The notes beneath the pieces are model-generated. The model was given only the letters and a program-made list of their open reading frames with translations. It searched no databases and was not told where the DNA came from. A DNA stretch of 64,000 nucleotides from Pseudomonas sp. PDM14 (GTDB lineage: Bacteria > Pseudomonadota > Gammaproteobacteria > Pseudomonadales > Pseudomonadaceae), in the NCBI RefSeq assembly GCF_014851905.1, contig NZ_JACVAQ010000002.1, forward strand, positions 620,001 to 684,000. The letters run 5' to 3'. Positions 61,126 to 64,000 of this stretch are shown piece after piece (the stretch's first letter is position 1; every line of letters starts with the position of its first letter). Position numbers and translations under genes: made by a program.

Positions 61126-61151
61126 AAAACGGCACCCTCGGGTGCCGTTTT
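61126..61151. terminator. Bidirectional terminator between folD and glpV
   Basis: 12-bp stem AAAACGGCACCC/GGGTGCCGTTTT with a minimal 2-base TC loop; T runs on both strands. Confidence 0.9.
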
Positions 61152-61168
61152 CGTTTATAGCGCAGTGC

Positions 61169-62908
61169 TTACTGGTTTTTCTGCCAGGATTTCACCAGCT
61201 CGTCATAGCTCACGGTCTCGCCCTTGGGCTTCTCGTTGGCCAGTTTCGGCTTCGGCGCGCCGGGCTGGTCGAACCAGTACTGCGGGTCTTTCTCCTCGTT
61301 GAGTTTCGGCCCGCACTCACCCTGCACGCCGGAGCGTTCGATGCGCGCCATCATGGTGTCCTGCGCGGCGGCAAGGCCGTCCAGGGCTTCCTGCGGGGTC
61401 TTGTCACCACTGGCCGCTTCGGCGATGAACTGCCACCACAGCTGCGCCAGGCGCGGATAGTCCGGCACGTTGGTGCCGGTCGGCGACCACTGCAGGCGCG
61501 CGGGGCTGCGGTAGAACTCCACCAGGCCACCGAGTTTCGGCGCCAGCTCGGTCATCGCCTGCGAGTTGATGTCCGACTCGCGGATCGGCGTCAGGCCGAC
61601 GATGGTTTTCTTCAGCGACACGGTTTTCGAGGTGACGAACTGCGCGTACAGCCAGGCGGCCAGGCGCTGTTTCTCCGGGGTCGACTTGAGGAAGGTCCAG
61701 GAACCGGTGTCCTGGTAGCCGAGCTTCATGCCCTCCTCCCAATACGGTCCTTTCGGTGACGGCGCCATGCGCCACTTCGGCGTGCCGTCCTCATTCATCA
61801 CCGGCAGACCGGGCTTGGTCATGTCGGCGGTGAAGGCGGTGTACCAGAAGATCTGCTGGGCGATGTTGCCCTGCGCCGGCACCGGGCCGGCCTCGGAGAA
61901 GGTCATGCCCTGGGCCTCCGGCGGCGCGTAGTCACGCAGCCAGTCGACGTACTTCTGCGTGGCGTAGACCGCTGCCGGGCCGTTGGTGTCGCCGCCGCGG
62001 GCGACGCTGGAGCCCACCGGGCGGCAGCCTTCGACGCGAATGCCCCACTCGTCCACCGGCAGGCCGTTGGGCAGGCCCTTGTCGCCGCCGCCCGCCATGG
62101 AGAACCAGGCGTCAGTGAAGCGCCAGCCCAGCGACGGGTCCTTCTTGCCGTAGTCCATGTGGCCGTAGACGCGCTTGCCGTCGATTTCCTTGACGTCTTC
62201 GCTGAAGAACTTGGCGATGTCCTCGTAAGCCGACCAGTTCACCGGCACGCCCAGCTCGTAGCCGTACTTCTCCTTGAACTTGGCTTTCAGCTCCGGCTTC
62301 TCGAACCAGTCGGCGCGGAACCAGTAGAGGTTGGCGAACTGCTGGTCGGGCAACTGGTAGATCTTCTTGTCCGGCCCGGTGGTGAAGGAGATGCCGATGA
62401 AGTCTTCCAGGTCGAGGGTCGGCGAGGTCACCGCCTTGCCTTCGTTGGCCATCATGTCAGTGATCGACACGGCCTTGCCGTAGCGAAAGTGGGTGCCGAT
62501 CAGGTCGGAGTCGTTGACCCAGCCGTCGTAGATGTTCTTGCCGGACTGCATCTGCGTCTGCAGTTTCTCGACCACGTCGCCTTCCTGCATCAGGTCGTGG
62601 GTCAGCTTGATCCCGGTGATCTCGCTGAAGGCCTTGGCCAGCACCTTGGCCTCGTACTCGTGGGTGGCGATGGTTTCCGAGGCGACGTTGATTTCCATGC
62701 CGCGGAACGGCTCGGCCGCCTTGATGAACCACTTCAATTCTTCGAGCTGCTGCTCGGGCGTGAGGGTGGACGGGCTGAACTCGGCGCCGATCCATTTCTT
62801 CGCCGCATCCTCATAAGCATCGGCCCAGGCCGCGCCACTCAGTCCGGACAACGTCAGCAAGGCCATCAACGCCATGCCATGTCGGGTCTTGTTGTTATTG
62901 TCGAACAT
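61169..62908 (-). CDS. glpV: Glycerol-type ABC transporter substrate-binding protein (GlpV-like)
   Basis: 579 aa from ATG 62908 (AAGGAGG 5 bases upstream). Signal peptide to about residue 30 (MALLTLSGLSGAAWA). It is a large SBP_bac_1 protein: KWFIKAAEPFRGMEINVASETIATHEYE, LMQEGDVVEKLQTQMQSGKNIYDGWVNDSDLIG, and WRFTDAWFSMAGGGDKGLPNG with VAQ-type lobes. Length and the DUF2160 neighbour match the glpSTPQUV transporter of rhizobia, which imports glycerol. Symbol by context; glycerol as substrate is an inference. Confidence 0.8.
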   Translation of the reverse strand: MFDNNNKTRHGMALMALLTLSGLSGAAWADAYEDAAKKWIGAEFSPSTLTPEQQLEELKWFIKAAEPFRGMEINVASETIATHEYEAKVLAKAFSEITGIKLTHDLMQEGDVVEKLQTQMQSGKNIYDGWVNDSDLIGTHFRYGKAVSITDMMANEGKAVTSPTLDLEDFIGISFTTGPDKKIYQLPDQQFANLYWFRADWFEKPELKAKFKEKYGYELGVPVNWSAYEDIAKFFSEDVKEIDGKRVYGHMDYGKKDPSLGWRFTDAWFSMAGGGDKGLPNGLPVDEWGIRVEGCRPVGSSVARGGDTNGPAAVYATQKYVDWLRDYAPPEAQGMTFSEAGPVPAQGNIAQQIFWYTAFTADMTKPGLPVMNEDGTPKWRMAPSPKGPYWEEGMKLGYQDTGSWTFLKSTPEKQRLAAWLYAQFVTSKTVSLKKTIVGLTPIRESDINSQAMTELAPKLGGLVEFYRSPARLQWSPTGTNVPDYPRLAQLWWQFIAEAASGDKTPQEALDGLAAAQDTMMARIERSGVQGECGPKLNEEKDPQYWFDQPGAPKPKLANEKPKGETVSYDELVKSWQKNQ

Positions 62909-62965
62909 AGACACCTCCTTTCGGGTTAAGAGAAACCAATCGGGTCACGACTCAAGGCAGGCCGA

Positions 62966-63238
62966 TCAGCCCCAGCGCATCACCAGCAACAACCACACGA
63001 CGGACAGCAGCGAGGCTATCCAGGTGTTCCAGTCGGTCACGCCGATCACCAGCAAATGCAGGTAGGCGCTACCGAGCAACGCGATGAACAACCGGTCGCC
63101 ACGGGTGGTGGCGAGCGGCAAGAAGCCCTTGCGTGCAACGCAGGGCGAACGCAGTTCCCAGATGCTCATGGTCACCAGCAGCAAGGCGATGCCGCCGAAA
63201 AACGCCGCAGTGGGCAGGGTCCAGGCCATCCATTCCAT
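62966..63238 (-). CDS. glpU: DUF2160 small membrane protein (GlpU-like)
   Basis: 90 aa beginning MEWMAWTLPTAAFFGGIAL, with GGAG 8 bases before the ATG. Three transmembrane segments (residues about 5-25, 48-68 and 72-88). DUF2160 proteins are nearly always encoded between the permease and the binding protein of glycerol-type ABC transporters, as here; a membrane accessory role is inferred. Confidence 0.82.
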   Translation of the reverse strand: MEWMAWTLPTAAFFGGIALLLVTMSIWELRSPCVARKGFLPLATTRGDRLFIALLGSAYLHLLVIGVTDWNTWIASLLSVVWLLLVMRWG

Positions 63239-63250
63239 CGTCGTGTCTCC

Positions 63251-64000
<750 letters not shown>

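Overview
The window reads as ordinary chromosome of a GC-rich gammaproteobacterium of the genus Pseudomonas. The evidence is gene content and gene order: cheR-cheV-flgA-flgM-flgN-ycgR, cysI-DUF934, nudC-fimL, ldcA, dnaQ-rnhA, gloB-mltD, the npp transporter, fabI, and ppiD-hupB-lon-clpX-clpP-tig followed by an Arg-His-Leu tRNA cluster. Most of this matches what I recall of two separate regions of the P. aeruginosa PAO1 map (about PA3348-PA3356 and PA1800-PA1838). A family I.1 lipase with its foldase and a glycerol-type ABC transporter sit beside these blocks. A lineage near P. mendocina/alcaligenes is a guess. I saw no prophage, insertion sequence, CRISPR array, integrase or defence island. No stretch without a gene exceeds 300 bases.

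Layout. 1-3940: chemotaxis/flagellar genes, with a sigma-54 promoter at flgA and a FliA (sigma-28) promoter at flgM. 3965-6810: a glutamine-synthetase-like gamma-glutamylpolyamine synthetase, a glutaredoxin-like protein and a DUF5610-type protein that has its own FliA-type promoter. 6974-11253: a KefB-type antiporter, a leucine-rich-repeat/protein kinase fusion and a ZIP metal transporter. 11391-16027: a leftward amine/polyamine cluster (periplasmic binding protein, cupin, FAD oxidase) with two AraC-type regulators. 16289-18327: lipase and lipase foldase behind a perfect Vfr/CRP palindrome. 18379-22271: small membrane proteins, an orphan sugar-type binding protein and sulfite reductase. 22388-28952: acyl-CoA/lipid-flavoured genes (TetR regulator and hotdog protein, AcuI-type reductase, SohB, SCP2 protein, ACAD10-type kinase-like protein, SDR). 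29020-33877: TSUP permease, NudC, FimL and a dienoyl-CoA isomerase.

34111-50883 holds lysine decarboxylase, replication/repair genes dnaQ and rnhA, glyoxalase II, MltD, an HDOD signalling protein, the five-gene npp peptide/peptidyl-nucleoside transporter and FabI. 50958-59389 is the protein-quality-control block (PpiD, HU, Lon, ClpX, ClpP, trigger factor), with a heat-shock-like promoter at lon and a strong sigma-70 promoter at hupB. 59664-59989 carries tRNA-Leu, tRNA-His and tRNA-Arg; folD follows, and the window ends inside a glpQ-glpU-glpV-like ABC operon.

There is no single spectacular new system. The most interesting items are regulatory: the FliA promoter in front of the DUF5610 gene, the Vfr/CRP palindrome between lipA and a divergent AraC gene, the overlapping double TAGAA-N5-TTCTA operator beside the TetR gene, and an inverted repeat across the -10 region of the polyamine gene. 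The most interesting proteins are the LRR-kinase fusion and the SnoaL-AraC fusion. Function names rest on family recognition by eye; no database search was run.
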